46,122 nucleotides of DNA, from contig JAIORS010000026.1 in the NCBI GenBank assembly GCA_021108005.1, positions 1-46,122 of the forward strand, given 5' to 3'. Position numbers and translations under genes: made by a program. Position 1 is the first letter of the stretch. Every line of letters begins with the position of its first letter. Source of the stretch: Candidatus Aegiribacteria sp. GTDB lineage: Bacteria; Fermentibacterota; Fermentibacteria; Fermentibacterales; JCC-6. Shown here piece by piece: positions 7,675-16,356 of this stretch. Under the pieces are notes generated by a model, which was not told the origin of the DNA, did no database searches, and worked only from the letters and a program-made list of their open reading frames with translations.

Positions 7675-8528
7675 GCAGTTTCTGCTGACCTGCACAGGGT
7701 AAAATCCCCCTGCAGTGTTTCCGAGAAACAACTTGCCCCGCTCTTCGTTCTGAAAAGAGCGTAAAAAGTTGGCCCTGAGCCTGACAAACCCCAGTTACTG
7801 CACTGGCTGTCTGTCATAAATTGCGCCAGTTCCGCTATTTCAGGGAAGTGTTTCTCAAGCAGTGGAAGGAAGTCATTCCGCAAATCGTGCGGAAAAGGCT
7901 TACCCTCATGCCATACTGCTGACGAGGCTGAATAATGCCTAATCATAGTGCTGTTTGTCAAGGATGTGATCATACTTTCATCCCAGGCTCTGTATGCCCA
8001 TGGAGTGGATATCCTTACATCCGGGTGAATGAGAACTGCGTAGAAGGGAATAACAGGAATACTTGAAACGATTTCGCCGCGGCCCTCAACTGAAGCCGCC
8101 CCGCCCCGTATGAAGAAAGGCACGTCACTTCCCAGCCTGGAGGCGATCTTAAGCAAATTAATATCTTTCCTTCCGGTAAACTGGCGGAGTTCCTTAAGGA
8201 CAGTTGCGGCATCGCTGCTTCCGCCACCAAGACCAGCGCACGAAGGGATATTCTTCTCCAGGTTGATTTCGATATCAAGCGATTCCTGAGAGTGGCTCAG
8301 GAACGCTTCAGCTGCCTTCCATGCAAGGTTTGAAGAATCCGATGGAATGTCATCGGTTGAACATGATAACGATAGTTCGCCGCTTCCAGGTTCTATTGAT
8401 ATACGGATGGTATCACTGAGGGTAATCTCCTGGAAAATACTCCTTATATCGTGGAAGCCGTCAGATCTTTTTCCGAGGATTTCCAACCCGAGGTTGATCT
8501 TCGCTCTGGCCTCAAGGGTGACATTCAC
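7653..8528 (-). CDS. ispE: 4-diphosphocytidyl-2-C-methyl-D-erythritol kinase
   Basis: GHMP kinase of the MEP isoprenoid pathway: phosphorylates CDP-ME at the 2-OH using ATP. 291 residues. Seen: RAKINLGLEILGKRSDGFHDI (first 12 of these residues form the substrate site), the ATP loop PSCAGLGGGSSDAAT, and the C-terminal GLSGSGPTFYALF. The last seven residues (AGASSNG) and the stop are encoded by the 5' end of tRNA-Gln. The start overlaps the ubiA-like stop by 4 bases. Confidence 0.96.
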   Translation of the reverse strand: MNVTLEARAKINLGLEILGKRSDGFHDIRSIFQEITLSDTIRISIEPGSGELSLSCSTDDIPSDSSNLAWKAAEAFLSHSQESLDIEINLEKNIPSCAGLGGGSSDAATVLKELRQFTGRKDINLLKIASRLGSDVPFFIRGGAASVEGRGEIVSSIPVIPFYAVLIHPDVRISTPWAYRAWDESMITSLTNSTMIRHYSASSAVWHEGKPFPHDLRNDFLPLLEKHFPEIAELAQFMTDSQCSNWGLSGSGPTFYALFRTKSGASCFSETLQGDFTLCRSAETAGASSNG

Positions 8529-9487
8529 ACCGGGAGTGATTCCGTGCCGGGGTACATAGTTAAAGATAATGCAACAGCGACAACCCAGAGAAGGATATTC
8601 AACAGCAATGGTTTGTCAGAAAGAAGAAGTTTGTCAGGACTGCCGCCATGGCCTTTAATATGAATAAGATAAAGATACCTGAATATTCCGTAGGTAACAA
8701 AAGGTATGGTAAGCCAGAGTTTGGTGGAAACCAGTTCCATCGTTCTATCACTTACTGTGTATATCGAGTAACCGATAATACTCGCTGCCGTAGCTATACC
8801 CATCATTTCATCGAGCAGTGGAATGCTGTATTCTTCAAGGATTTCCCTGTGACCGGCAGCGTTACTGCCGAGAGAAATGACCTCGGAGCGTCGTTTGGCG
8901 AAGGCGAGGAATATGGCAAGAAAAAATGTGCATACGATAAGCCAGTGAGATATGGATACATCAGTGTATCCGGCATCCATGGCCAGTGTTACCCCTGCTA
9001 TAGCCCTGAGGACAAATCCGGTGGCTATGATAAGAACATCGAGGATAACAACATGCTTAAGTCTGAAGGAGTAGCACATTTGCATAACAAAATATACGCT
9101 GAGAACCAGAGCGTAAGTCGGTGCAAGCAGCCAGGAGACTACAAGTACACCTGTGGCCAGAAAAAAAGCAGTAAACGCTGCTGTTGGCACGGGAAGTGCC
9201 CCTGAGGCAATCGGGCGATTCTTCTTTTCCGGATGATGCCTGTCACGTTTTCGGTCGGCTATATCGTTCGTCAGATATACTGAGCTTGACAGCAGACAGA
9301 ATCCAAGAGCCCCCAGAGCGGTTATACCAACAGCTTCCGGACTGTTCCAGTGATTCGCGAATAGTATCCCGGCAAAGACGAAGAGGTTTTTTGTCCAGGA
9401 TCTTATTCTAAGACTGATCAGAATAGCCATAAACTTATTCATAACCGGTATAATAATCCATGGGATGGCTATGAAACAGTTATACAT
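8525..9487 (-). CDS. UbiA-family prenyltransferase, decaprenyl-phosphate phosphoribosyltransferase-like
   Basis: Integral membrane protein with about 8-9 TM helices. The first Asp-rich motif NDIADRKRDRHHPEKKNRPI, the N-terminal LRIRSWTKNLFVFAG and the length match the DPPR-synthase branch of UbiA (5-phosphoribosyl transfer onto polyprenyl phosphate) better than menaquinone or ubiquinone enzymes. In mycobacteria this makes the arabinose donor; in other bacteria it is often near cell-surface polysaccharide genes. Here it heads an operon with ispE, linking it to isoprenoid supply. Start uncertain: ATG 9487, or internal ATG 9442 (MNKFMAIL), which better fits family N-termini; no clear RBS for either. 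Confidence 0.85.
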   Translation of the reverse strand: MYNCFIAIPWIIIPVMNKFMAILISLRIRSWTKNLFVFAGILFANHWNSPEAVGITALGALGFCLLSSSVYLTNDIADRKRDRHHPEKKNRPIASGALPVPTAAFTAFFLATGVLVVSWLLAPTYALVLSVYFVMQMCYSFRLKHVVILDVLIIATGFVLRAIAGVTLAMDAGYTDVSISHWLIVCTFFLAIFLAFAKRRSEVISLGSNAAGHREILEEYSIPLLDEMMGIATAASIIGYSIYTVSDRTMELVSTKLWLTIPFVTYGIFRYLYLIHIKGHGGSPDKLLLSDKPLLLNILLWVVAVALSLTMYPGTESLPV

Positions 9488-9577
9488 ATAGTCTGACAGC
9501 TGATCACTGCGGTGCTTTTCGGGAAATTACTTCTTCCCTTCAACCGCAAATTCTGTATATTCCACCTGTCATTGAGG

Positions 9578-9583
9578 TATAAT
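9578..9583 (+). promoter_or_regulatory. Possible -10 box upstream of the Na/Pi cotransporter gene
   Basis: A perfect TATAAT in the 194-base divergent gap, 98 bases ahead of the ATG. No convincing -35 at 16-18 bases; the assignment rests on the -10 only. Confidence 0.3.
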
Positions 9584-9681
9584 CTTATCGTTGCTGTTTT
9601 GTATTGGATTGCTGTACATTCCGGCCCATGCCAGATACATGAATTCTCAGTAACCGGCTCATCCGGAGTTGAAAGGCTGTT

Positions 9682-11742
9682 ATGCGAACGGTTCTGATTC
9701 TCCTGATTTCATTACTGTCTATACTTGCAGCACAGGATTTCACCGTCCTGGAATTCGGTAATTCCCAGCACGGCAGAATAGAGACCCTGCTGGAACAGCC
9801 TCTCAAGATAAGAGTGCTTGACTCCCGGAGCAACCCGGTCAGCGGAATCCGCGTTGAGTTTGAAACGAATTCCGATGGCGGTACTCTTGCTTATCCCTTT
9901 GAAGGCGAAGATCCTCTGATACTGGAAGGCGATACGGTATCGGGAGCCTTTTCGACCGTATTGATTCTGACGGACTCCGATGGATACGCTGCTATTTCGC
10001 TCAGGCTGGGCGATAAAACCTGCAATAACAAGGTTAAGGCTCGTGTGTTACTTCCCGACGGGTCAGAGGAGAGAATTCATTTCTCAGCGCTGGCAGTAGA
10101 TCTAAAGAGTATTATCTTCCAGATTCTTGGTGGTCTGGCTATCTTCCTGCTTGGTATGAAGATGATGTCCGAATCACTTCAGACCGTTGCCGGCAACAAA
10201 ATGCGGAGTGTACTGAAAAAGGTAACCAGCAACAGGGTACTGGGACTGATGGCCGGTGCTCTCATGACCGCAGTTATACAAAGTTCCAGTGCTACTTCAG
10301 TGATAGCGGTGAGTTTCGTCAATTCCGGCCTGATGGTTCTAAGGCAAGCTGTCGGTGTAATAATCGGCGCCAATATAGGTACTACAATCACCGGACAGCT
10401 GATAGCGTTCAAACTAACGCATTACGCTCTTCCAATTGTCGCAGTCGGTTTCTCCATGTTTGCCTTTGCTAAAACACGCCGCGTTCAGTTCTGGGGCAAA
10501 GCTATAGTAGGCCTGGGTCTTATCTTTCTTGGTATGACACTCATGAAGGATGTTCTTGGCCCCCTTAAGACCAGTATGGCAGTAAAGAACTTCTTCATGA
10601 ATTTCAGCACGAATCCGCTGCTCGCGGTTTTTGCCGGAACACTTGTCACATCAATTATACAGAGTTCAAGCGCCACCGTAGGATTAACCATGACGCTTGC
10701 CGGGACAGGGCTGATAAGCCTGCAGGGAGCTTTCTACCTTGTGCTGGGAGATAACATCGGTACTACAATAACCGCCCAGCTTTCGGCAATAGGCGGCAGC
10801 AGAGCGGCAAAACAGACAGCGATGGCACATACTCTTTTTAATGTTATAGGCACCATATATATGGGGTTGCTCATATCCAACAACAACGGGTTTGTGCTCA
10901 ACTTCGTAAGATCAACATCTGGTAATACCCTCAGGCAGGTAGCCAATGCTCATAGTATGTTCAATCTCTTCAACGCTTTTCTCTTTCTTCCCTTCGTTCC
11001 GCTTCTTGCAAAACTGTGTCGTTTCATTATTCCGGAGAGAGAAGAGGATAATGGAAATGAGGTTGAACTGATACTTGATGACAATCTTCTGGATTCTCCT
11101 GCCCTTGCAATTGATAACCTCGAACGTGAAATGGTTAAAATGGCCACCTACTCGGAAGCCACTGTAAAGGGTGCTATATCCTGCTTTTTCAAGGGTTATC
11201 CAAAACCGGGCAGGATAATGTCCATGGAAGACAGAGTTGATGAAATGCAGCGGGATCTTACCATATATGCCTCAAAACTCTTTCAGCGGACTCTTGATCA
11301 GGACCAATCCCTGAAACTGCCAGTCATAATCCATACGATTAATGACCTCGAAAGAGTTTCCGATCATGCTGTCAATATCGTTGAGACCAGAAACAGGATA
11401 TCAGGAAACCTTAATCTTGATTCGGGGGAATTGGCTAGGGTTTCTGTCGAGGCATGCTCAATAGTCAGTAAGATGCTGGAGTCTACAAGACTGTCCCTCG
11501 AATCTCACGACAGAGAAGCCTCTCTGACGGTTCTTGCTCTTGAGTCAAAACTCAACATGCTCGAGGACGAATCGCGAAGATATTACACTGACTACCTTAC
11601 AAGCAGCGGCCAGGACGGATTGAAGAAGCTCGCGTTACTTGATTTTACAGATTACTGTGAACGTATCGGCGATCACCTAACAAACATAGCCCAATCCCTT
11701 GTTGGCGGTGGCGTCTGGCACGGAACCGATGATATGTATTGA
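9682..11742 (+). CDS. Na+/phosphate cotransporter (NptA/PNaS family) with N-terminal Ig-like domain and C-terminal PhoU-like domain
   Basis: 686 residues. Order: signal peptide 1-17; extracytoplasmic beta-rich domain about 20-135 resembling a bacterial Ig-like (Big) fold (LKIRVLDSRSNPVSGIRVEF, ...LTDSDGYAAISLRLG); membrane transporter about 143-455 with the duplicated QSSSAT signature (200-205 and 327-332) and paired GxNIGTT motifs; cytoplasmic PhoU-like helical bundle about 470-680 (DLERVSDHAVNIVE, DYCERIGDHLTNIA). The family takes up phosphate with sodium. The core and PhoU tail are standard; the exported Ig-like domain in front is unusual. RBS GAAAGG is 5-6 bases before ATG. A terminator follows at 11806. 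Confidence 0.92.
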   Translation: MRTVLILLISLLSILAAQDFTVLEFGNSQHGRIETLLEQPLKIRVLDSRSNPVSGIRVEFETNSDGGTLAYPFEGEDPLILEGDTVSGAFSTVLILTDSDGYAAISLRLGDKTCNNKVKARVLLPDGSEERIHFSALAVDLKSIIFQILGGLAIFLLGMKMMSESLQTVAGNKMRSVLKKVTSNRVLGLMAGALMTAVIQSSSATSVIAVSFVNSGLMVLRQAVGVIIGANIGTTITGQLIAFKLTHYALPIVAVGFSMFAFAKTRRVQFWGKAIVGLGLIFLGMTLMKDVLGPLKTSMAVKNFFMNFSTNPLLAVFAGTLVTSIIQSSSATVGLTMTLAGTGLISLQGAFYLVLGDNIGTTITAQLSAIGGSRAAKQTAMAHTLFNVIGTIYMGLLISNNNGFVLNFVRSTSGNTLRQVANAHSMFNLFNAFLFLPFVPLLAKLCRFIIPEREEDNGNEVELILDDNLLDSPALAIDNLEREMVKMATYSEATVKGAISCFFKGYPKPGRIMSMEDRVDEMQRDLTIYASKLFQRTLDQDQSLKLPVIIHTINDLERVSDHAVNIVETRNRISGNLNLDSGELARVSVEACSIVSKMLESTRLSLESHDREASLTVLALESKLNMLEDESRRYYTDYLTSSGQDGLKKLALLDFTDYCERIGDHLTNIAQSLVGGGVWHGTDDMY

Positions 11743-11805
11743 CAATAGTGCAGTATCTGTGAGTTGACAATTGCTTTAAGCGTTGAGAGATTTATCAAGT
11801 TGTAT

Positions 11806-11832
11806 CCGGTCAAAGGTTGACCGGAAATTTTT
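11806..11832 (+). terminator. Intrinsic terminator after the Na/Pi cotransporter gene
   Basis: CCGGTCAA/TTGACCGG stem (11806-11824, 3-base loop AGG) followed by AAATTTTT. It lies 64 bases after the stop codon. Confidence 0.85.
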
Positions 11833-11847
11833 GCAGATGGGAGAGGC

Positions 11848-11907
11848 CGAACCGCTTTGCGGTTCGCTGTTGCTTTCCCGCAAGCACTCATCCTCTTGCG
11901 GAAAGGA
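11848..11907 (+). promoter_or_regulatory. Structured leader of the COG2403 gene
   Basis: Two hairpins precede the start codon: CGAACCGC-TTT-GCGGTTCG (11848-11866) and a second with arms TTTCCCGCAAG/CTTGCGGAAA (about 11874-11904, one bulge). The right arm of the second overlaps the RBS (GGAAAGGA), so folding could limit ribosome access. No known riboswitch class recognised. Confidence 0.35.
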
Positions 11908-11913
11908 CGACAG

Positions 11914-13239
11914 ATGAAAAAGATCAGAACCTTGATACTTGGCGCCGCAGGGCGCGACTTTCACAATTTCAATGTTGTTTACAAAGACAATTCGGACTAC
12001 GAAGTAGTAGCGTTTACCGCGACTCAGATACCGGATATTGATGATAGAAAATATCCTTCCGAACTTGCAGGCGAGCTCTACCCCGATGGTATACCTATAC
12101 TTGCAGAAGATAAGCTTGAAGGTATTATAAACGAGAAGGATATTGAACTTTGCGTTATGTCTTACAGTGACCTGTCGGACAATACTGTCATGGAACTTTG
12201 CTCAAGGGTAAATACAGCAGGTGCTGATTTTGTCATGCTTGGGGCAGAAAGAACCATGATTAAAAGTTCGAAGCCTGTTATTGCAGTTTGCGCAGTCCGT
12301 ACAGGATGCGGAAAAAGCCAGACAACCAGACGTGTGGTTGAAATCCTTCAGGCAGCCGGTAAAAAGGTTGTCGCAATAAGACATCCGATGCCATACGGTG
12401 ATCTTGTCGCACAGAAAGTTCAGAGATTTGCTGATATAGAGGATCTCAAAAAGCATAACTGTACAATTGAAGAGATGGAAGAATACGAACCTCACATTAA
12501 GATGGGTAATGTAATCTATGCCGGGGTCGATTATGAAGCTATACTCCGCGAGGCGGAAAAAGAAGCTGACATAATACTCTGGGATGGAGGTAACAACGAT
12601 ACATCTTTCTACAAACCGGATCTCACAATTACTGTTGTAGACCCACACAGGCCCGGACACGAACTATCCTACTATCCCGGACAGACCAATCTCAGGCTTG
12701 CTGATGCTGTTGTCATCAACAAGATAGACAGTGCTTATCCGGAAGATGTCGACGAGGTTCGGGAGAACATCAGGTCGGTGAACCCTGGCGCGTTGATCAT
12801 CGACGCGGCAAGTCCTGTAACCGTGGACAACCCATCCATTATTACCGGAGCCAACGTTCTTGTGGTGGAAGACGGCCCGACACTTACCCACGGTGACATG
12901 GAATACGGCGCGGGATTCGTCGCAGCTGAAAAATTCGGCGCAGCCGACTACGTTGATCCAAGACCCTTCGCGGTTGGTACAATCATCGATACATATGAGA
13001 AGTACTACGCTGACAGAGAGGAAGCTTACATTCTTCCTGCCATGGGTTACGGAGAGGATCAGATGAAGGATCTTCAGCAGACTATAAACGCTGCGGATTG
13101 CGATGTTGTAGTAATCGCAACCCCGATTGATCTTTCGCGGATAATCAAGATCAACAAACCAGTAGTAAAAGTTGGATACGACCTCCAGGAGATCGGTAAA
13201 CCTGATCTTCCTGAGGTTCTGAGTTCATTTATAGAATAG
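11914..13239 (+). CDS. COG2403-type P-loop protein (predicted GTPase, cyclic 2,3-diphosphoglycerate synthetase-like)
   Basis: 441 residues from ATG 11914, chosen because RBS GGAAAGGA stands 7 bases ahead; the frame is open upstream but without a better start. N-terminal Rossmann-like segment (RTLILGAAGRDFHNF, residues 5-19), then a nucleotide-binding domain with P-loop GCGKSQTT (131-138), DGGNND and VVINKIDSA (NKID, a G4-like motif for guanine). The family is described as a predicted GTPase related to archaeal cyclic 2,3-diphosphoglycerate synthetase; its role in bacteria is not established. It precedes the kor operon but a hairpin at 13265 separates them. Confidence 0.8.
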   Translation: MKKIRTLILGAAGRDFHNFNVVYKDNSDYEVVAFTATQIPDIDDRKYPSELAGELYPDGIPILAEDKLEGIINEKDIELCVMSYSDLSDNTVMELCSRVNTAGADFVMLGAERTMIKSSKPVIAVCAVRTGCGKSQTTRRVVEILQAAGKKVVAIRHPMPYGDLVAQKVQRFADIEDLKKHNCTIEEMEEYEPHIKMGNVIYAGVDYEAILREAEKEADIILWDGGNNDTSFYKPDLTITVVDPHRPGHELSYYPGQTNLRLADAVVINKIDSAYPEDVDEVRENIRSVNPGALIIDAASPVTVDNPSIITGANVLVVEDGPTLTHGDMEYGAGFVAAEKFGAADYVDPRPFAVGTIIDTYEKYYADREEAYILPAMGYGEDQMKDLQQTINAADCDVVVIATPIDLSRIIKINKPVVKVGYDLQEIGKPDLPEVLSSFIE

Positions 13240-13264
13240 CTGGAACGGAAAAATGTTTCATCAT

Positions 13265-13297
13265 GCAGAAGGCAGGATCAAAATCCTGCCTTTCTGC
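13265..13297 (+). terminator. Hairpin terminator after the COG2403 gene
   Basis: GGCAGGAT/ATCCTGCC with loop CAAA, extended by GCAGAA/TTTCTGC. The T-run is short (TTTCTG), so termination may be partial and allow read-through into korD. Confidence 0.7.
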
Positions 13298-13344
13298 GCA
13301 ATCAAATGCTTACCTGTGCGATAAATAAGGGAGGTACAGGTTCA

Positions 13345-13710
13345 ATGACAAAAAAATTCTCACCTGCCGAGAAAACCTCCGCCGGGAAGAAGAACGGCGG
13401 TAAGGTAGAGGAGAAGAAGAAAGCATCGAAAGCAAAACCTCGAACAGAACCCGATTCTTTCGTGCATGTTTTCCCGGAATGGTGCAAAGGTTGCGCGATA
13501 TGCGTTGAGTTCTGCCCCACCGGTGTTCTGGAGATGAAGAACCAGAAAGCTGTTGTCGCTCATCCGGAGAAATGCGTCAGATGCTATCTCTGCGCGAGAA
13601 GATGTCCTGATTTCGCCATAGGAATCGAGGACAAAAGAGGACGCGTAAACGGCTCGCAGGATAAACTGCAGCGTTTACCGGAAGCAAAGGGAGAAGGTGA
13701 TTCCAGGTGA
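13345..13710 (+). CDS. korD: 2x[4Fe-4S] ferredoxin subunit of 2-oxoacid:ferredoxin oxidoreductase
   Basis: 121 residues from ATG 13345 (RBS GGGAGGT 8 bases ahead). The two cluster motifs are CKGCAICVEFCP and CVRCYLCARRCP. A Lys-rich leader of about 35 residues precedes the cluster domain, longer than in most KorD. Passes electrons from the TPP/Fe-S core to ferredoxin. The stop overlaps the GTG start of korA. Confidence 0.93.
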   Translation: MTKKFSPAEKTSAGKKNGGKVEEKKKASKAKPRTEPDSFVHVFPEWCKGCAICVEFCPTGVLEMKNQKAVVAHPEKCVRCYLCARRCPDFAIGIEDKRGRVNGSQDKLQRLPEAKGEGDSR

Positions 13711-14849
13711 TTGTGCCTTGGGGTGAAACAAGACTTGTTCAGGGAAATGAAGCTATTGCTCTGGGGGCAGTTGCAGCGGGTATCGACTTATTTGCCGGAT
13801 ACCCCATAACTCCATCCACAGAAGTTGCGGAGCTGCTTGCGGAGTATTTGCCTCTGCTTGATAAGAAGTGGATTCAGATGGAGGATGAAATAGCCAGCAT
13901 CAGCGCTCTGATAGGAGCGAGGCTTGCAGGTTCGAAATCAATGACGGCAACCAGCGGCCCCGGCTTCAGCCTTATGCAGGAAGGGCTTGGATACGCATGC
14001 ATGACTGAAGTTCCACTTGTACTTGTTAACGTCATGCGGGGAGGACCTTCCACCGGATTACCCACGCAGGTTGCTCAGGGAGATGTGATGCAGGCAAGGT
14101 GGGGTACCCACGGTGATCATCCCGTGATAGCACTTGCGCCTTGCAATGTCAGGGAATGTTTCGAGTTGACAGTAAGAGCTTTCAATCTGTCGGAGATATT
14201 CAGAACTCCCGTTATTCTCCTTCCCGATGAGGTCATCGGCCATATGAGGGAAAGGATCGTATTTCCTAATGAGGAAGATGTCCATGTTGTTCCGATAGCT
14301 GCTCCCGACGTTCCCGTTGAATGGTACGAGCACTACCATGAATCGGCATCGAACGTGTCCCCAATGGCCAGTTTCGGAAGTGGCTACAGATATCATGTAA
14401 CGGGTTTGACACATGATGTACATGGTTTCCCCACACGAAAAGAGAACGAAGTAATCGCGAAAATGAACAGGCTCAAGCACAAGATAACAAGAAGACTTGA
14501 TGAACTTGAAGATGTTCAGATGCACGATGTAGAGGACAGTTCGGTAGTAATATTCGCCTACGGTTCCGTTTACAGGTCCGCACTCGCGGCACAGGCAATT
14601 CTGAAGAAAAAAAGGAAGAAGGTCGGTATCTTCCGTCCCGTGACACTCTGGCCATTTCCAGATAGAACAGTAAAGGAAAACCTGGATTCCAAAGACGTTA
14701 TCCTTGTACCCGAACTGAATCAGGGCCAGATGATACACGAAGTTGAAAGAATGACCAGCGATTCTGTCAGAGTGGTTCCACTTCAGCGGATCGACGGATA
14801 TGAGATAACACCTGAAGAAATCGTCGATGCCGTTATGGAGGTGATCTGA
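13707..14849 (+). CDS. korA: 2-oxoacid:ferredoxin oxidoreductase, alpha subunit
   Basis: 380 residues; GTG start overlapping the korD stop by 4 bases. Pyrimidine-binding domain of the TPP enzyme (VQGNEAIALGAVAAG, FAGYPITPSTEVAE, MEDEIASISALIGARLAGSK) plus a transketolase C-terminal-like domain. The split alpha/beta/gamma/delta layout and wording of the motifs are those of 2-oxoglutarate:ferredoxin oxidoreductases, converting 2-oxoglutarate and CoA to succinyl-CoA with reduced ferredoxin; a branched 2-oxoacid substrate cannot be excluded by eye. Confidence 0.95.
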   Translation: MIVPWGETRLVQGNEAIALGAVAAGIDLFAGYPITPSTEVAELLAEYLPLLDKKWIQMEDEIASISALIGARLAGSKSMTATSGPGFSLMQEGLGYACMTEVPLVLVNVMRGGPSTGLPTQVAQGDVMQARWGTHGDHPVIALAPCNVRECFELTVRAFNLSEIFRTPVILLPDEVIGHMRERIVFPNEEDVHVVPIAAPDVPVEWYEHYHESASNVSPMASFGSGYRYHVTGLTHDVHGFPTRKENEVIAKMNRLKHKITRRLDELEDVQMHDVEDSSVVIFAYGSVYRSALAAQAILKKKRKKVGIFRPVTLWPFPDRTVKENLDSKDVILVPELNQGQMIHEVERMTSDSVRVVPLQRIDGYEITPEEIVDAVMEVI

Positions 14850-15691
14850 TGGCTGCTATAATTCCCTACGAATACAAGTATCTCAGGGCTAAGAAACGGT
14901 TTCCTCATGTATGGTGTCCCGGCTGCGGGATAGGCATAGTTATGGGTTCCATAGTGAGGGCAGTTGATGCCATGGGCTGGGAAAAGGATGACATTGTAAT
15001 GGTTTCCGGTATCGGGTGTACATCCAGAATGCCTGTATATGTTGATTTCAATACACTTCATGCTACCCACGGTCGAGGTCTTGTATTCGGAACAGGCGTG
15101 AAGATGGCCAACCCGGATCTGAACGTCATGGCGGTTATGGGAGACGGCGATTCTTTAGCGATTGGTGGAAATCACATCATTCATGCCGCGAGGCGTAATA
15201 TTGATATAACCGCTATTATTGTTAACAATAACAATTACGGTATGACCGGCGGTCAATTCTCTCCGACAACTCCCCCCGGAGCAAAAACATCAACTACTCC
15301 TTACGGGATGATCGAGCCCGGTTTTGATGTATGCAGACTCATGGATGGAGCGGGAGCATCGTTTGTCGCTCGGGGTACCGTCTACCACGTTACCGAGCTT
15401 GATAACATGATACAGAAGGCTTTCAGGAAGAGAGGGTTCAGTGTTGTTGAAGTTCTTGCTCCGTGCCCTACTAATTATGGCAGAGCGAACCGCCAGGGAG
15501 GCCCTGTTGAGATGATGAAGCTTCTAAGGGACAACACTATTAACAGAAGCCAGTTGAAAGCCATGAAACCGGGGCAGTCAAAGGACAAAGTTGTTCGGGG
15601 CATCTTTGTTGACAGGGATTGTATCTCATACGGTGACCGGTATAAAGCACTCTGCGAAAAGGCTAAGAGGGTAGCGGAGGCTGGAAAATGA
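14849..15691 (+). CDS. korB: 2-oxoacid:ferredoxin oxidoreductase, beta subunit (TPP-binding)
   Basis: 280 residues. CPGCG (23-27) and a further Cys at 57 supply cluster ligands. The TPP pyrophosphate/Mg motif runs from GDGD (98-101) to NNNNYGMTGGQ (126-136). The ATG overlaps the korA stop by 1 base (TGATGG), so it is translationally coupled. Confidence 0.96.
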   Translation: MAAIIPYEYKYLRAKKRFPHVWCPGCGIGIVMGSIVRAVDAMGWEKDDIVMVSGIGCTSRMPVYVDFNTLHATHGRGLVFGTGVKMANPDLNVMAVMGDGDSLAIGGNHIIHAARRNIDITAIIVNNNNYGMTGGQFSPTTPPGAKTSTTPYGMIEPGFDVCRLMDGAGASFVARGTVYHVTELDNMIQKAFRKRGFSVVEVLAPCPTNYGRANRQGGPVEMMKLLRDNTINRSQLKAMKPGQSKDKVVRGIFVDRDCISYGDRYKALCEKAKRVAEAGK

Positions 15692-16299
15692 AGAAGTATT
15701 ACGAGATAAGACTGTCCGGAGCAGGAGGGCAGGGTCTTGGTCTTGCCGGAAGAGTATTTTCTGAGGCTGCCATACGATCGGATTACGATGTATGCCAGAC
15801 TCAGAGCTACGGACCGGAAGCCAGGGGTGGAGCGAGCAGAACGGATATCATTATTTCGAAAAAGGAAATTCTATATCCGAACTGCAGGAATCTTGATATT
15901 CTTCTGGCAATGAACCAGGAAAGCGCTGATAAATTCTCCCGAGATGTTGTTGATGAAGGTATAATTCTGGTTGATACAACTTATGTTAACCAGATACCAG
16001 AGGGCAATGTTTATGAATATTGCCTGACCAGAAAAAGTATAGAGGAGTTCAAAACTCCCATGGCGGCGAATATAATTGCCGTTGGTATGCTGGCTTCGCT
16101 GGCAAGGCTTTTCAGCCTTGAAATCTGGGTTGAAGCGTTAAAGGAAAGGGTTCCGGCAAGGTTCATCAAAATGAACCTGAAAGCTTTCGAACTGGGACAT
16201 AAGGAAGGCCGTGAAGTTCTTCATGTGAAGGAAGGAAGGGTTCCTGTTGCCTTCGACAGGAAGCAGCCGGTACCTGATTGTCTGAAGAACGACTCCTGA
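15688..16299 (+). CDS. korC: 2-oxoacid:ferredoxin oxidoreductase, gamma subunit
   Basis: 203 residues, the catalytic-domain gamma subunit (LSGAGGQGLGLAGRVFSEAA, QSYGPEARGGASRTDIIIS, NIIAVGMLASL). It overlaps korB by 4 bases (ATGA) and is the last gene of the operon, followed by a strong hairpin at 16318. Confidence 0.95.
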   Translation: MKKYYEIRLSGAGGQGLGLAGRVFSEAAIRSDYDVCQTQSYGPEARGGASRTDIIISKKEILYPNCRNLDILLAMNQESADKFSRDVVDEGIILVDTTYVNQIPEGNVYEYCLTRKSIEEFKTPMAANIIAVGMLASLARLFSLEIWVEALKERVPARFIKMNLKAFELGHKEGREVLHVKEGRVPVAFDRKQPVPDCLKNDS

Positions 16300-16317
16300 T
16301 ATCTTAGCTGAAATGAA

Positions 16318-16349
16318 AACCTGTGGCATTCATTCGAATGCCACAGGTT
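16318..16349. terminator. Bidirectional hairpin terminator between korC and the small conserved gene
   Basis: 13-bp perfect stem AACCTGTGGCATT/AATGCCACAGGTT with a 6-base loop. The minus side runs into TTTTCATTT and the plus side into TTC, so it serves both convergent units but better the minus one. Confidence 0.8.
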
Positions 16350-16356
16350 CAGTGAT

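Noticed and set aside
12202-12660. 152-codon minus-strand ORF inside the COG2403 gene
   Set aside because: Antisense shadow with no RBS and non-protein-like composition.
14058-14738. 226-codon minus-strand ORF inside korA
   Set aside because: Antisense shadow of a highly conserved gene; Cys/Tyr/His-rich composition typical of reverse-frame translation.
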